A DNA stretch of 64,000 nt from Pseudobacteroides cellulosolvens ATCC 35603 = DSM 2933 (GCF_001262605.1 NZ_LGTC01000001.1:124001-188000), one strand, 5' to 3'; shown: positions 25,559 through 36,500, numbered from the stretch's first letter. Notes: generated from the sequence alone by a model not told the origin. Numbers and translations: made by a program.

Positions 25559-26323
25559 ATGAGTTTATTTAACAGATTGTTAAAAAAAAGGGGAATTGAA
25601 GGGGAAAGTACTGGGATTGACCCTCAAAATGTACCAAACCATATAGCTATTATTATGGATGGTAATGGAAGATGGGCAAAGAAAAGAAAGCTTCCCAAGA
25701 TTTTGGGGCATAGAGAGGGAAGCAATGTTCTGAAAAAGATTGTTAAGTATTGTGATAAAATTGGAGTTAAATATCTTACTGTTTATGCCTTTTCCACAGA
25801 GAATTGGAAAAGGCCTGAAAAGGAAGTTGATGAGCTTATGGATCTGCTTCTAGAAAAACTTAAAAATGCAGAAAAGGAATTAGGTGGAGACCAGGCTCAA
25901 ATAAAAGTTATAGGAAATATTAAAGGACTTTCAACGGAAATCCAAAAAGAGATAAAGAGGGTCGAAGAGTCTACCGGCAAGAATTCTGGAATCTGCCTTA
26001 ACATAGCATTAAACTATGGGGGAAGGGATGAAATTGTAAATGCCGTAAAGGACCTTATCACTGATGTAGAAAAGGGTATAATAAAAAAGGCTGAAATAAC
26101 AGAAGAATATTTTTCAAAAAAACTCTACACATGGTATTTGCCCGATCCTGATCTTCTTATACGTACGAGTGGTGAGAAAAGGCATAGCAATTATTTGTTA
26201 TGGCAGATGGCTTATACTGAATTCTGGTACACGGAAGTGCTGTGGCCTGATATAAACGAGTCATATATTGATGAGGCCATTATAGAATATCAAAAGAGAA
26301 ATAGACGTTATGGAGGAGTGTAA
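25559..26323 (+). CDS. uppS: Isoprenyl transferase (undecaprenyl diphosphate synthase)
   Basis: 254-aa cis-prenyltransferase making undecaprenyl diphosphate, the lipid carrier for wall synthesis. Signature IAIIMDGNGRWAKKRKLPKI contains the catalytic Asp; later YAFSTENWKRP, NYGGRDEI and DLLIRTSGEKRHSNYLLWQ. ATG 25559 is chosen (GGAGG 4 nt upstream); the ATG at 25556 is equally close, and the longer frame to 25517 lacks a ribosome site. First gene of the lipid block with cdsA 3 bp downstream. Confidence 0.97.
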   Translation: MSLFNRLLKKRGIEGESTGIDPQNVPNHIAIIMDGNGRWAKKRKLPKILGHREGSNVLKKIVKYCDKIGVKYLTVYAFSTENWKRPEKEVDELMDLLLEKLKNAEKELGGDQAQIKVIGNIKGLSTEIQKEIKRVEESTGKNSGICLNIALNYGGRDEIVNAVKDLITDVEKGIIKKAEITEEYFSKKLYTWYLPDPDLLIRTSGEKRHSNYLLWQMAYTEFWYTEVLWPDINESYIDEAIIEYQKRNRRYGGV

Positions 26324-26326
26324 CTT

Positions 26327-27181
26327 TTGAAGACTAGGATAATAAGTGGGATTGTTGGTATAATAATACTTTTTGTTGTTGTTTTTTCAGGCAGTTTTTT
26401 TGTTTCTTTATCGGTTTTCCTTTTATCCCTAATAGGGATATTTGAATTTTATAATGCTGTATCTAATGTCGGATATAAACCTGTCAGGATCTTTGGATAT
26501 ATAGCCTGTCTGCCTGTTATTGTTATAGGACTTAAAACAGAAAACAGGGTTGTGACTGACTATCTGGATATCATAAAGTCAGCAAATTATATATCATTAG
26601 TATTATTCTTAATTATAGTATTTCTGTTTTTAGTGATAATTTTCTTTCATGAAAAGTATAACATTATTAATATAGCACTTACTGTGTTTGGAATGCTTTA
26701 TGTACCATTTTTGTTTGCATTTGTTGTTTTGACAAGAAAGCTGGATAACGGCTTTTACTATATTTGGCTTATTTTTATAGGTGCTTTTGCTACCGATATA
26801 TTTGCATATTTTACAGGTAAGTTCTTGGGAAAAAGAAAAATTTTACCGATAATAAGTCCAAAGAAGACAATTGAGGGTTCTTTAGGAGGAATATTGGGCA
26901 GTATGGTTCTAACCTTTGCTTTCGGGTTATTCGTGAATTATCAGCTTGAAAATGAGTTGGGCCAAACCATGCCATACTATCATTTAATTGTACTGGGAGG
27001 AATTAATGGTGTCGTTTCCCAGGTAGGTGACTGGGGGGCTTCAGCTATAAAAAGGTTTTCCCGCATAAAAGACTATGGAAATCTAATGCCTGGTCATGGT
27101 GGTGTTTTGGATAGGTTTGACAGTATCTTGTTTGTTGCACCAACTGTTTACTTTTACATAACAGTGGTTTTGTCCATTTAG
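26327..27181 (+). CDS. cdsA: Phosphatidate cytidylyltransferase
   Basis: 284-aa polytopic membrane enzyme forming CDP-diacylglycerol from phosphatidate and CTP. Eight or so hydrophobic segments; the C-terminal signature is around VGDWGASAIKRFSRIKDYGN and HGGVLDRFDSILFVAP, with KKTIEGSLGG in the middle. TTG 26327, with GGAGG upstream overlapping the uppS end. Standard order uppS-cdsA-dxr. Confidence 0.96.
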   Translation: MKTRIISGIVGIIILFVVVFSGSFFVSLSVFLLSLIGIFEFYNAVSNVGYKPVRIFGYIACLPVIVIGLKTENRVVTDYLDIIKSANYISLVLFLIIVFLFLVIIFFHEKYNIINIALTVFGMLYVPFLFAFVVLTRKLDNGFYYIWLIFIGAFATDIFAYFTGKFLGKRKILPIISPKKTIEGSLGGILGSMVLTFAFGLFVNYQLENELGQTMPYYHLIVLGGINGVVSQVGDWGASAIKRFSRIKDYGNLMPGHGGVLDRFDSILFVAPTVYFYITVVLSI

Positions 27182-27258
27182 AAATAAGCAAATAAAGGCA
27201 TTTATCAAGGTTGCAAAATTGTCGGCGATTTTGAATTTAGCAGCAAGGAGTTGAAGTT

Positions 27259-28401
27259 ATGGCTAAAAACATATCAATATTGGGCTCAACCGGTTCCATC
27301 GGCATACAATCACTGGATGTTGCAAGAAATTTGAAAATAAAGGTTTCAGGTTTATCAGCAAATAGTAATGTAGATTTGCTAGAAAAGCAAGCCAGAGAGT
27401 TCATGCCCAGGGTTGTGGCAATAAATAACGATTCTTTAAGATCAGATTTGGAATCAAGATTAAAGGGATTGCCAATAGAGGTTTTAAGCGGTCTGGATGG
27501 TTTAAAGGCGGTTGCTGCAATGGACGAAATAGATACTGTGGTAACATCTATAGTTGGAATTGCAGGACTTATACCTACATTGGAAGCTGTAAAGAAGGGT
27601 AAGGATATAGCTCTTGCAAATAAGGAAACCCTTGTTACAGCAGGCAATATTGTTATGTCTGAAGCAAAGAAGTATAATGTGAAAATTTTACCTGTTGACA
27701 GTGAACATTCTGCAATTTTTCAATGTTTAATGGGTAATAATTTAAATAGAGTATCAAAATTGATACTAACAGCATCTGGAGGACCTTTCAGAGGCAGATT
27801 CTATGAAGAACTTAAAGAAGTGACATTAAAAGATGCATTAAATCACCCTAATTGGGTTATGGGAAGTAAAATAACCATAGATTCGGCGTCTCTTATGAAT
27901 AAAGGGCTTGAAGTAATCGAGGCCAAATGGCTTTTTGACATCCCAATAGAACGGATTGATGTCCTGATACACCCTCAAAGTGTAATTCACTCCATGGTTG
28001 AATACAGCGATGGTTCTGTGTTGGCACAGCTTGGTTCACCGGATATGCGTATACCCATACAGTTTGCACTTACATATCCCGACCGATGTCATAATGATTT
28101 TTCAAAGCTTGATCTTTTAAAGACAAGAAACCTTACATTTGAAGAGCCTGATATAAAGTCATTTCCATGTTTAGGGCTTGCTTTCTACGCATTAAAGGAA
28201 GGCGGCACAATGCCAGCTGTTTTAAATGCAGCCAATGAAGTAGCTGTTCGTTTGTTCCTTGAAGAAAAGATTAGATTTATTGATATTCCGGTTATAATAG
28301 AAGAAGCTATGGGAAAACATCAAAAGAATAATAATCCAAGCCTTGAAGATATAATAGAAGTAGATAATGATACGAGAATCATGATTTTAAACAAATCATG
28401 A
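27259..28401 (+). CDS. dxr: 1-deoxy-D-xylulose 5-phosphate reductoisomerase
   Basis: 380-aa NADPH-dependent enzyme of the MEP pathway, making 2-C-methyl-D-erythritol 4-phosphate. NADPH-binding ILGSTGSIGIQSLDV, ALANKETLVTAG, the metal/substrate region PVDSEHSAIFQCL, and SGGPFRGRF plus HPNWVMGSKITIDSASLMNK. AGGAGTTG-type ribosome site before ATG 27259. With ispG nearby, it shows that isoprenoids here come from the MEP route. Confidence 0.98.
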   Translation: MAKNISILGSTGSIGIQSLDVARNLKIKVSGLSANSNVDLLEKQAREFMPRVVAINNDSLRSDLESRLKGLPIEVLSGLDGLKAVAAMDEIDTVVTSIVGIAGLIPTLEAVKKGKDIALANKETLVTAGNIVMSEAKKYNVKILPVDSEHSAIFQCLMGNNLNRVSKLILTASGGPFRGRFYEELKEVTLKDALNHPNWVMGSKITIDSASLMNKGLEVIEAKWLFDIPIERIDVLIHPQSVIHSMVEYSDGSVLAQLGSPDMRIPIQFALTYPDRCHNDFSKLDLLKTRNLTFEEPDIKSFPCLGLAFYALKEGGTMPAVLNAANEVAVRLFLEEKIRFIDIPVIIEEAMGKHQKNNNPSLEDIIEVDNDTRIMILNKS

Positions 28402-28462
28402 TTTCCTATAATAAAGCATAACTAAAATAACCGTCTGATGTTTAAATGACAGGAGGTAAAGT

Positions 28463-29827
28463 ATGACATTACTATTATCAATAATTGCATTCAACATTAT
28501 TATTATCGTTCATGAATTAGGGCATTTTATTGTAGCAAAGCTTTGTAAAATTCAAGTTCTTGAATTTTCCCTCTTCTTTGGACCCAAGATTTTCAGCATT
28601 AAAATAGGCGAAACAATGTATTCATTAAGGCTTATTCCGGCTCTAGCATATGTGAAGCTTGAGGGGGAGGAAGAGGAATCGGATAGTGAAAGATCCTTCG
28701 GAAATAAGTCTGTATTTACCAGGATGGCAGTTATTGCTGCAGGTCCTATAGCTAATATTCTTTTAGCTACAGTTCTTTTGATGGTTATTATATCCACAAG
28801 TGGTTATGAGACTACAAAAGTTGGCAAGGTTCTGGAGGGATCTCCTGCATATGAGGCAGGTTTAAGAGAAGGCGATATAATTAAGTCTTATGATGGCAAA
28901 AAGGTTTATGCTCCTGCTGAGGAAATGTTATTCTTAATGGCATCCAAGGGAAAAGAAGCTAACGTTACAATAGAGAGAAACGGTAATGAAGAAGAACTTT
29001 CTGTAAAGCCATTGGTGATTCCGGCAAATAGATTATTATTAGGCTTTAGAGCAAAGGAGTCTTATGGAAAGGAATCCAATGTTGTCAGCAGCGTTATAAG
29101 TAAGCAGGCTGATGAAAATAATAACCTGAAACCAGGAGATAAGATACTAAAGATAGATAATCAGGAAATTAAATCTATGCCTGATATTTTGAATTATTTA
29201 AAGAATGTATATGATCAAAAGCTGAAAGATGAACAGGCCGATAGAAATAAAGATGATAAAAGCAAGGAGAGTAACATTGTTCTTAATGTCAATGTTTTAA
29301 GGGATGGCAACATTGTGCCATTACAAATTAAACCATTCTTTGAACAAGGCCGGTCAGATAGCTATGATATAGGAATGGCATTTGCTCCAAGTGTAAAGGG
29401 TGGGGCTGGTGATATCGTGAGGGAAGCTTTTATAAGCACCTATTCATACACCAGGGTATCCATCTATTCTATAATATACCTTTTCCAGGGCAAATTCTCG
29501 TTTGCAGAGGTTACAGGACCTGTTGGTATGGTAGCAACTATGAATGAAGTGGTTCAGATGGTTCCAAGCATGATGGATAAGATTCTTAGCATCTTGAACT
29601 TAATGGTGTTTATATCAATAGCACTTGGTATAGCAAATCTTCTTCCGATACCGCCTGCAGACGGAAGCAGACTCATTTTATTAGCATTGGAGGCTGTAAG
29701 AAGAAAACCTCTTCCTGTAGAAAAGGAGAGGATGATTATGGCTGCAGGATTTGTATTTATGATGATATTGTTTGTTGTAGTATTGTTTAGTGATATATTC
29801 AAGATATTTAACGGAATTGGAGTATAA
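28463..29827 (+). CDS. rseP: Site-2 membrane zinc metalloprotease RseP
   Basis: 454-aa intramembrane protease (RasP/RseP). The zinc motif HELGH is in the first membrane helix (VHELGHFIVAKL); a PDZ domain lies at about 120-200 and a second weaker PDZ-like stretch at about 200-330 with a Lys/Asp-rich insert. The second active-site motif NLLPIPPADGSRL lies near the C-terminus. It trims anti-sigma factors or signal-peptide remnants in relatives. AGGAGG precedes ATG 28463. Note that SpoIVFB, which would process pro-sigma-K, belongs to the same superfamily but is a different protein. Confidence 0.97.
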   Translation: MTLLLSIIAFNIIIIVHELGHFIVAKLCKIQVLEFSLFFGPKIFSIKIGETMYSLRLIPALAYVKLEGEEEESDSERSFGNKSVFTRMAVIAAGPIANILLATVLLMVIISTSGYETTKVGKVLEGSPAYEAGLREGDIIKSYDGKKVYAPAEEMLFLMASKGKEANVTIERNGNEEELSVKPLVIPANRLLLGFRAKESYGKESNVVSSVISKQADENNNLKPGDKILKIDNQEIKSMPDILNYLKNVYDQKLKDEQADRNKDDKSKESNIVLNVNVLRDGNIVPLQIKPFFEQGRSDSYDIGMAFAPSVKGGAGDIVREAFISTYSYTRVSIYSIIYLFQGKFSFAEVTGPVGMVATMNEVVQMVPSMMDKILSILNLMVFISIALGIANLLPIPPADGSRLILLALEAVRRKPLPVEKERMIMAAGFVFMMILFVVVLFSDIFKIFNGIGV

Positions 29828-29831
29828 TAAT

Positions 29832-30899
29832 ATGGGGAATTTTTCAATAAGCCGAAAGAAAACCAGAAAAATACCTATAGGCTCTTTGTATATTGGGGGA
29901 GATGCTCCTATACTTGTCCAATCTATGACAAATACCGACACAAGGGATGTCAAGGGAACTACCGAGCAGATCAAAAGGCTGGAGGCGGCAGGTTGTGATA
30001 TTATAAGGGTTGCTGTTTTGGATATGGAAGCAGCTGAGGCTGTTGGCGAAATTAAGAAGGCAATTAAAATGCCTTTGGTTGCGGATATACATTTTGATTA
30101 TAGGCTTGCCCTTAGGTGTATGGAAAAAGGTGTAGACAAGATAAGGATTAATCCAGGAAACATAGGCGGTATGGAGAGAGTCAGAAAGGTCGCCCAAATG
30201 GCAAAGGAAAGAAATATACCCATAAGGATCGGTGTTAATTCCGGCTCTGTTGAAAAGGATATACTTGAAAGGTATAACGGAGTTACAGCTGAAGGGATGG
30301 TGGAGAGTGCACTTTATCATGCTTCACTTTTGGAGGAGTGTAATTTCCAGAACATTGCTATCTCAATTAAGGCATCCAATGTGCCCCTTACATTAGCTTC
30401 CTACCGTATGATGTCTCAGAAAGCCGATTATCCGCTTCATTTAGGAGTTACGGAGGCGGGAACGGTCTATAAGGGAACTGTAAAATCTTCAGTGGGTATT
30501 GGTGCACTTTTAGCAGAAGGGATTGGGGATACAATTAGGGTATCCCTTACAGGAGATCCATTAGAGGAGATCAGGGCTGGCATAGAGATACTCAAGTCTT
30601 TGGAGCTTAGAAAAGGCGGAATAGAGTTCATATCATGTCCGACATGCGGTCGGTGTAGGATTGATTTAATAGAAATTGCCAACAGTATTGAGGAAAAGCT
30701 CCAGGGTGTAGAGGCGAACTTGAAAATAGCTATCATGGGGTGTGCTGTGAATGGACCGGGGGAGGCCAGGCATGCTGATATTGGTATAGCAGGTGGAGAA
30801 GGAGAAGCACTACTGTTTAAAAAGGGTGAAATAGTTCGTAAGATCCCTCAGGAGAGGGTAGTTGAAGAGTTTTTGAGCGAAGTCATGAAGATGTGTTAA
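29832..30899 (+). CDS. ispG: 4-hydroxy-3-methylbut-2-enyl diphosphate synthase
   Basis: 355-aa 4Fe-4S enzyme of the penultimate MEP step (GcpE). TIM-barrel N-terminal part with VQSMTNTDTRDV and RINPGNIGG. C-terminal cluster-binding cysteines in ISCPTCGRC and MGCAVNGPGEA. ATG 29832 follows GGAG; the frame continues upstream into rseP but has no ribosome site there. In many clostridia polC follows ispG; here the next gene is rimP. Confidence 0.98.
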   Translation: MGNFSISRKKTRKIPIGSLYIGGDAPILVQSMTNTDTRDVKGTTEQIKRLEAAGCDIIRVAVLDMEAAEAVGEIKKAIKMPLVADIHFDYRLALRCMEKGVDKIRINPGNIGGMERVRKVAQMAKERNIPIRIGVNSGSVEKDILERYNGVTAEGMVESALYHASLLEECNFQNIAISIKASNVPLTLASYRMMSQKADYPLHLGVTEAGTVYKGTVKSSVGIGALLAEGIGDTIRVSLTGDPLEEIRAGIEILKSLELRKGGIEFISCPTCGRCRIDLIEIANSIEEKLQGVEANLKIAIMGCAVNGPGEARHADIGIAGGEGEALLFKKGEIVRKIPQERVVEEFLSEVMKMC

Positions 30900-30964
30900 A
30901 ATATCTGATAATATTAATTTGCTTATAAAAGGCCCTTAAATATTGTAATATTGTAATAAATCTG

Positions 30965-30993
30965 TTGCTTAATGCACATAATAGTGATATAAT
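30965..30993 (+). promoter_or_regulatory. Sigma-A promoter of the rimP-nusA-infB operon
   Basis: TTGCTT (30965-30970), 17-bp spacer, perfect TATAAT (30988-30993). Confidence 0.85.
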
Positions 30994-31033
30994 ACTCTTG
31001 GGCAAAATTTTAAAGTTTCTTTAAAAGTAGAGA

Positions 31034-31054
31034 AGAGTGGGAAAATCCCACTCT
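31034..31054 (+). promoter_or_regulatory. rimP leader hairpin
   Basis: AGAGTGGG/CCCACTCT (31034-31041, 31047-31054), loop AAAAT, about 40 nt into the transcript and about 130 nt before rimP. Followed by TTTCGCATTGTTTTT, so an attenuator-like role is possible. Confidence 0.65.
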
Positions 31055-31186
31055 TTCGCATTGTTTTTCGAAAAGTTTTGAGAATTACTTGGAAAATAAT
31101 TGTGGGGGCGTATGCCCTTAGCTTTTAGTGATGTTAAAAAAATAGCACTTGGTGTTAATTTTTATAGATTAAGATCGGAGGTAAAT

Positions 31187-31651
31187 ATGGCCAGGCGAAA
31201 AATTGAGGATATTGTAACGGAAATGGTTTCACCGATTACAGAAAAGAACCATTTCGAATTGGTGGATGTAGAGTTTCTTAAGGAAGGAGCCAATTGGTAC
31301 CTCAGAGTTTACATAGACAAAGAGGGTGGGATATCAATAGATGACTGCCAATTAGTGAGTGAGGCACTTGGGGAGGAACTTGACAAAACTGATCCTATTT
31401 CCCAGCATTATTTTCTGGAGGTATCATCACCTGGAATTGAAAGACCTTTAAAAAGAGATAAAGATTATATAAAGTATAAGGGTGAACAGGTAGAAGTGAA
31501 GCTTTTTCAACCTATAGACGGCAAGAAAATTTTCGAGGGTAAATTAGAAGGACTGTTGGACGGTAAAATATCAATTATTGGGTCAAACAATGAGACACTC
31601 GAATTCGACAGGGAAACGGTAGCAGTTGTAAAAAGGACAATAAAATTTTAA
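31187..31651 (+). CDS. rimP: Ribosome maturation factor RimP
   Basis: 154-aa 30S assembly factor. Core blocks FELVDVEFLKEGANWYLRVY, IDKEGGISIDDC and HYFLEVSSPGIERPL are characteristic. ATG 31187 has GGAGG 5 nt upstream; the frame open to 31100 is leader. First gene of the nusA operon. Confidence 0.98.
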   Translation: MARRKIEDIVTEMVSPITEKNHFELVDVEFLKEGANWYLRVYIDKEGGISIDDCQLVSEALGEELDKTDPISQHYFLEVSSPGIERPLKRDKDYIKYKGEQVEVKLFQPIDGKKIFEGKLEGLLDGKISIIGSNNETLEFDRETVAVVKRTIKF

Positions 31652-31679
31652 GATTTATTTTAGGGAGGTTTAGGAATAA

Positions 31680-32891
31680 ATGAGTGCGGAATTAATCCAT
31701 GCATTGGATCAACTTGAGAAAGAAAGAGGAATAAATAAGAATATACTGATCGAAGCCATAGAGGCTGCTTTGATATCTGCATATAAACGTAACTTTGGTT
31801 CTTCACAGAGTGTTAAGGTTACATTTAATGCTGATTCTGGTGATGTTAAGGTTTATGCCTTAAAAAGAGTAAGCTCGTTGCCTGCTAACGACAACATGGA
31901 GATATCACTCGATGAAGCAAAGAGGCTGGATGGTATGCTGACTGATGGCGATGTGGCTGAAATAGAGGTTACACCAAAGGATTTTGGCAGAATAGCTGCA
32001 CAGACTGCCAAGCAGGTTGTTGTTCAAAGAATAAGAGAAGCTGAAAGAGAAATAGTATATGATGAATTTTCAAACAAAGAGAGCGATATAGTAACAGGTA
32101 TAATTCAAAGGTTTGAGAGAAAGAACGTAATAATAGATATGGGAAAGGCTGAGGCTATTCTTGCTTCAACAGAGCAAACCCCTGGCGAGGATTATAGATT
32201 TAACGACAGGATAAAAACTTATATTCTCGAAGTTAAAAAGACAACAAAAGGGCCTCAGATTGCAGTTTCAAGAACACATCCAGGTCTCGTTAAGAGGCTC
32301 TTTGAATTGGAAGTTCCTGAGATACATGAGGGAATTGTTGAAATTAAAGGTATAGCAAGAGAACCGGGATCAAGAACAAAAATTGCTGTTTTTTCCAAAG
32401 ACCCTAACGTAGACCCTGTTGGTGCCTGTGTTGGTCAAAAAGGTACGAGGGTTCAAGCAATAGTTGATGAACTTAGAGGTGAAAAAATAGATATAATAAA
32501 ATGGAGCAGTGATCCGGAAGTTTTTATATCTGCAAGTTTAAGTCCTGCAAAAGTAATAAGGGTTAATGTAAATGAAGCCGAGAAAAGTGCAAAGGTAACG
32601 GTTCCGGACTTCCAGCTTTCCCTGGCTATTGGAAAGGAAGGACAAAATGCCAGGCTTGCGGCAAAAATGACCGGATGGAAAATAGATATAAAAAGTGAAT
32701 CCCAGCTTAGGGCTACAATAGAGCAGCAGCTTCTAAATTATAGTGATGGGGTGCAGGAGCAACAGTACAGTCACTTTGATCTCTTTAAACCTGTGGAAGA
32801 TGAGTATAACGGGTATGATGATTCGGAAGACGAACAGGGTGAAGAACTTGAGCCTACAGAGTTTGATAACTATGATGATGAAAATAAATAA
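31680..32891 (+). CDS. nusA: Transcription termination/antitermination factor NusA
   Basis: 403-aa RNA polymerase-binding factor: N-terminal domain, S1 domain (about 130-200), and two KH domains with DPVGACVGQKGTRVQAIVDE and LAIGKEGQNARLAAKMTGWK. The C-terminal repeats of enterobacterial NusA are absent, as usual in Firmicutes; a short acidic tail (EDEQGEELEP) replaces them. GGGAGG precedes ATG 31680. Confidence 0.98.
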   Translation: MSAELIHALDQLEKERGINKNILIEAIEAALISAYKRNFGSSQSVKVTFNADSGDVKVYALKRVSSLPANDNMEISLDEAKRLDGMLTDGDVAEIEVTPKDFGRIAAQTAKQVVVQRIREAEREIVYDEFSNKESDIVTGIIQRFERKNVIIDMGKAEAILASTEQTPGEDYRFNDRIKTYILEVKKTTKGPQIAVSRTHPGLVKRLFELEVPEIHEGIVEIKGIAREPGSRTKIAVFSKDPNVDPVGACVGQKGTRVQAIVDELRGEKIDIIKWSSDPEVFISASLSPAKVIRVNVNEAEKSAKVTVPDFQLSLAIGKEGQNARLAAKMTGWKIDIKSESQLRATIEQQLLNYSDGVQEQQYSHFDLFKPVEDEYNGYDDSEDEQGEELEPTEFDNYDDENK

Positions 32892-32957
32892 TAATGTTAA
32901 TTGAATGATTTTCAAGTATTAATGTTATTTCAAATAAGAAGGGAAAGGGATAAATAA

Positions 32958-33233
32958 GTGAAGCAAAGAAAAATACCTCTTCGGATGTGTATTGGGTGTC
33001 AGGAAATGAAGCCTAAAAAAGAGCTCATGAGAGTTGTTAAAAATAAAGAAAATGAAATATCTTTGGACCCAATAGGAAAAAAGCCGGGAAGAGGGGCATA
33101 TATTTGCAACAGCCTATCTTGTTTTGAGAAAGCTAAAAAAGGTAAAAAATTAGAACGTGCATTTGAAGCAGCTATAAGTGAAGAAGTTTATAATCAACTA
33201 AGAGATCAATTGGAGGGTTTGGATGGATCATAA
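32958..33233 (+). CDS. ylxR: YlxR family RNA-binding protein
   Basis: 91-aa basic protein of the YlxR (RnpM) family, with RMCIGCQEMKPKKELMRVV and GRGAYICNSLSCFEKAKK. Two CxxC-like pairs sit in the nucleic-acid-binding patch. In Bacillus it binds RNase P RNA. Start GTG 32958; overlaps ylxQ by 11 bp. Confidence 0.95.
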   Translation: MKQRKIPLRMCIGCQEMKPKKELMRVVKNKENEISLDPIGKKPGRGAYICNSLSCFEKAKKGKKLERAFEAAISEEVYNQLRDQLEGLDGS

Positions 33234-33573
33234 CATATACTCATTCATGGGTTTAGCCGTAAAGGCAGGTAAGTTATTATCGGGGGAAGAAGCTTGTGAA
33301 AGAGCGATAAAAGGCAATAATGTTAGTCTTATAGTGGTAGCGGCAGATGCGTCTTTAAATACAAAAAAGAAATTTACAGATAAGTGTAAGTACAGGAATG
33401 TGGAAATTCGTTTTTTCGGTACTAAGGAACTTATGGGGAGGTATGTCGGAAAAGATATCCGTTCTGTAGTTGCGATAGTAGATGAAGGATTTGCAAGGAA
33501 GTTGGCTGAAAAGATTGACAGCTATACTGATGAATTTGGGGGTGAGCATATTGGAAAAAGTCAGAGTATATGA
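33223..33573 (+). CDS. ylxQ: L7Ae-family ribosomal/kink-turn protein YlxQ
   Basis: 116-aa L7Ae/L30e-like protein (RplGA). [20 protein letters not shown] and [17 protein letters not shown] are the family kink-turn RNA-binding elements. It overlaps ylxR upstream and infB downstream (infB starts at 33551 inside this gene), indicating translational coupling. Confidence 0.95.
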   Translation: MDHNIYSFMGLAVKAGKLLSGEEACERAIKGNNVSLIVVAADASLNTKKKFTDKCKYRNVEIRFFGTKELMGRYVGKDIRSVVAIVDEGFARKLAEKIDSYTDEFGGEHIGKSQSI

Positions 33574-36500
33574 GCTGGCGAAAGAACTCAATACAACAAG
33601 CAAGAGACTTACTGAAAAGTTAGCAGAAATCGATATACATGTAAAGAACCATATGAGCCTTTTAAGTGATGAGGAGATTGAGGCTTTATATAACCATATA
33701 GGAATTATTAAGCAGGACAAAGCAAAGAAATTAGAAGTAGAAGAGAAAAAGGCAGTACACGCTTCAAACCCTATATTAAATTCAAACCCTGTCCCTTATG
33801 CGGCGGCAGGTGCTGACTTAAAGGATAAATCGAAGAAGGTTGCCAAGCAGGCACCTAGAATAATCAGAAAGACTGAAATAATTATCGATACAAACAATGA
33901 GACAGTAGATGAGAAGGTTGTATCAGCACCGAATACTGTTAAGACAAATGCACCTAGGGAGTCCAACAAAGATGGGAAAAATCAGAGATCATCATTTGTA
34001 AGGACTGCAGAGGCAAATTCGGGGTTAAGGGCAGGATTTGTCAGAAATACAGGTTCTGATTATATTAAAAACCAAAGCTTTAAAAATAATTACAATGTTG
34101 ATAATGATAAGAGCGATAACACAAAGCACAATATAAACAAGGATAATAGAAGTAACTTAATACAGGAGTCAAAGGCTTCTTTAAACCCTGTTGAAAGTAC
34201 CTCGACTGTAAAAAGTCCTACGATAAACCAAAATGAAGATATATCGCCTGAAAATGAAAAAATTGAAACAAAGAGTATTGAAAAACAGTCTGGTAATGAT
34301 GGGGTGAGTAGTATAGTCGAGAAAAGTAATTTGCATGGAGCAGAAAAAGGTAAGTTGGAAGTTAATGTTTTGCATAATATTGATGTTAAAGAAACTGCTG
34401 ATATTATGAAGGATGGAAGAACAGCAGATAAGGATAATGTCATTTTAGACAGACAGTCTGGTGGTGATATTAAACCTGAAGCTAAAAATCAAGAGGTTAG
34501 GGAAAAGCCTGTTAATAACGCAAATACTGATAGAAGACAGGGACAGTCATCATTTAATAGAACAGATGGGCACCATAACCAAAATCAAAATCAAAATCAA
34601 AATCAAAATCAAAATAGAAACTTCAGGTCTGATAACAGAAATGACAATAGATCGGACAACAGAAATTTTAACAGGCAAAACGATAGGCCGTATAACAACA
34701 GGCCATATGACAAGAACGCAAATACAAATAGAAATAATGACAGAAATACAGCTGCTGGTACTGGTGACAATAGAAATACAGTTGACAGGTCCGGAAACAG
34801 GCAGAATGACAGGCCATATTTCAGGCAGAATGACAACAGACAAAACGACAACAGGAATAATAACAATAACAGGCAGGGTGACAGGCCATTTAACAGACCT
34901 AATGATGGTAACAGACCATATAACAGGCCAAATGACAGACCAGCTGCAAAGCATGGTGACAGACAATTCCCTGAAATCCCTAAAGCTGATTTGACAGCTG
35001 TCCAAAAGGAAGAATTATCCTCTGCGAAGAACGAATTAAAACGTGAGTTTTCGAGCAAGGATAATGATAAGGATATAAAAAGAGATCAAAAGAAGGACAC
35101 TGCAAAACCTCATGCTAATAATAAAAATGAGAGATTTAAGCCAAGCACAGTTAAGCTTACTGAAAAGAAGGGTATTTCAGAGGTTTTATCAGAGGATTTC
35201 ATATTGCAGGAATTCTATGACACTGATGATTTTAAGAGGACTAAGAAGTCTTCAAGGCCAAGAAAAGATGGCAGGGGTTCAACGGAAAACAAGCATATAC
35301 CGCCTAAGGCTGTTCTCACTCAGGTAAAAATAAGAGAGAGCATTACAGTTAAAGATTTGGCAGAGACTCTTAAAAAGACAGCAACAGAAGTTATTAAAAA
35401 GCTTATGGCACTTGGTGTTATGGCAACATTAAATCATGAATTGGACTTTGATACCGCAGCCATAGTATCTGAGGAATTTGGTATTAAGGCTGAGAAAGAA
35501 GTAGAAGTTAGTGAAGAAGAAATTCTCTTTGATGATGCAGAAACCAATGATGATGAAGAATTAGAACCAAGACCGCCGGTTGTTGTTGTTATGGGTCACG
35601 TTGACCACGGTAAAACATCACTTTTGGATGCTATCAGAGAAGCTGATGTTGTTAAAGGAGAAGCAGGAGGAATAACACAGCATATCGGTGCTTACTCGGT
35701 AAAAATAAACAACAGGAATATTACATTCCTTGATACTCCTGGCCATGAGGCTTTCACTGCAATGAGAGCAAGAGGTGCTCAGGTTACCGATATTGCTATT
35801 TTGGTGGTAGCTGCCGATGACGGTGTGATGCCTCAAACGGTTGAAGCAATAAACCATGCAAAGGCCGCTAACGTATCAATAATAGTTGCTGTAAATAAGA
35901 TAGATAAGCCTGGTGCGAATCCTGAGAGGGTTAAGCAGGAATTGACTGAATATGGTCTTGTAGCAGAGGAATGGGGCGGAGACGTTATATGTGTAAATGT
36001 ATCTGCCAAGAAGAGGGAAAATATAGACGGACTTTTGGAAATGGTTCTTCTTACTGCTGATATGTTGGAGCTTAAAGCTGATCCTAATAGGCAGGCAAAG
36101 GGTACTGTAATAGAGGCAAAACTTGATAAAGATAGAGGTCCTACGGCTACAATGCTTGTACAAAGAGGTACTTTGCAGCTTGGCGATTCAATTGTTACAG
36201 GTACCACAGTAGGTAGAATTAGAGCCATGGTGGACGATAAAGGCAACAATATTAAAAAGGCAGGTCCTTCAACACCGGTTGAGATATTGGGATTGCCTGA
36301 AGTGCCTGAAGCAGGCGAGACGTTCTATGCTATTACTGATGAAAAGGTTGCAAAACAGCTTGCTGAAAAGAGAAAGTTCAAAATTAGAGAGCAGCAGCTA
36401 AAATCAAGTGCAAAGGTAACATTGGAAGATCTCTTCAGTCAGATTAAAGAAGGTAAGGTAAAAGACCTTAACATAATAGTTAAAGCTGATGTGCAGGGTT

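Noticed and set aside
34090..35058. Several long ORFs on both strands in the infB low-complexity region
   Set aside because: Repetitive A-rich codons leave all frames open; the residues are biased repeats, and infB explains the region.
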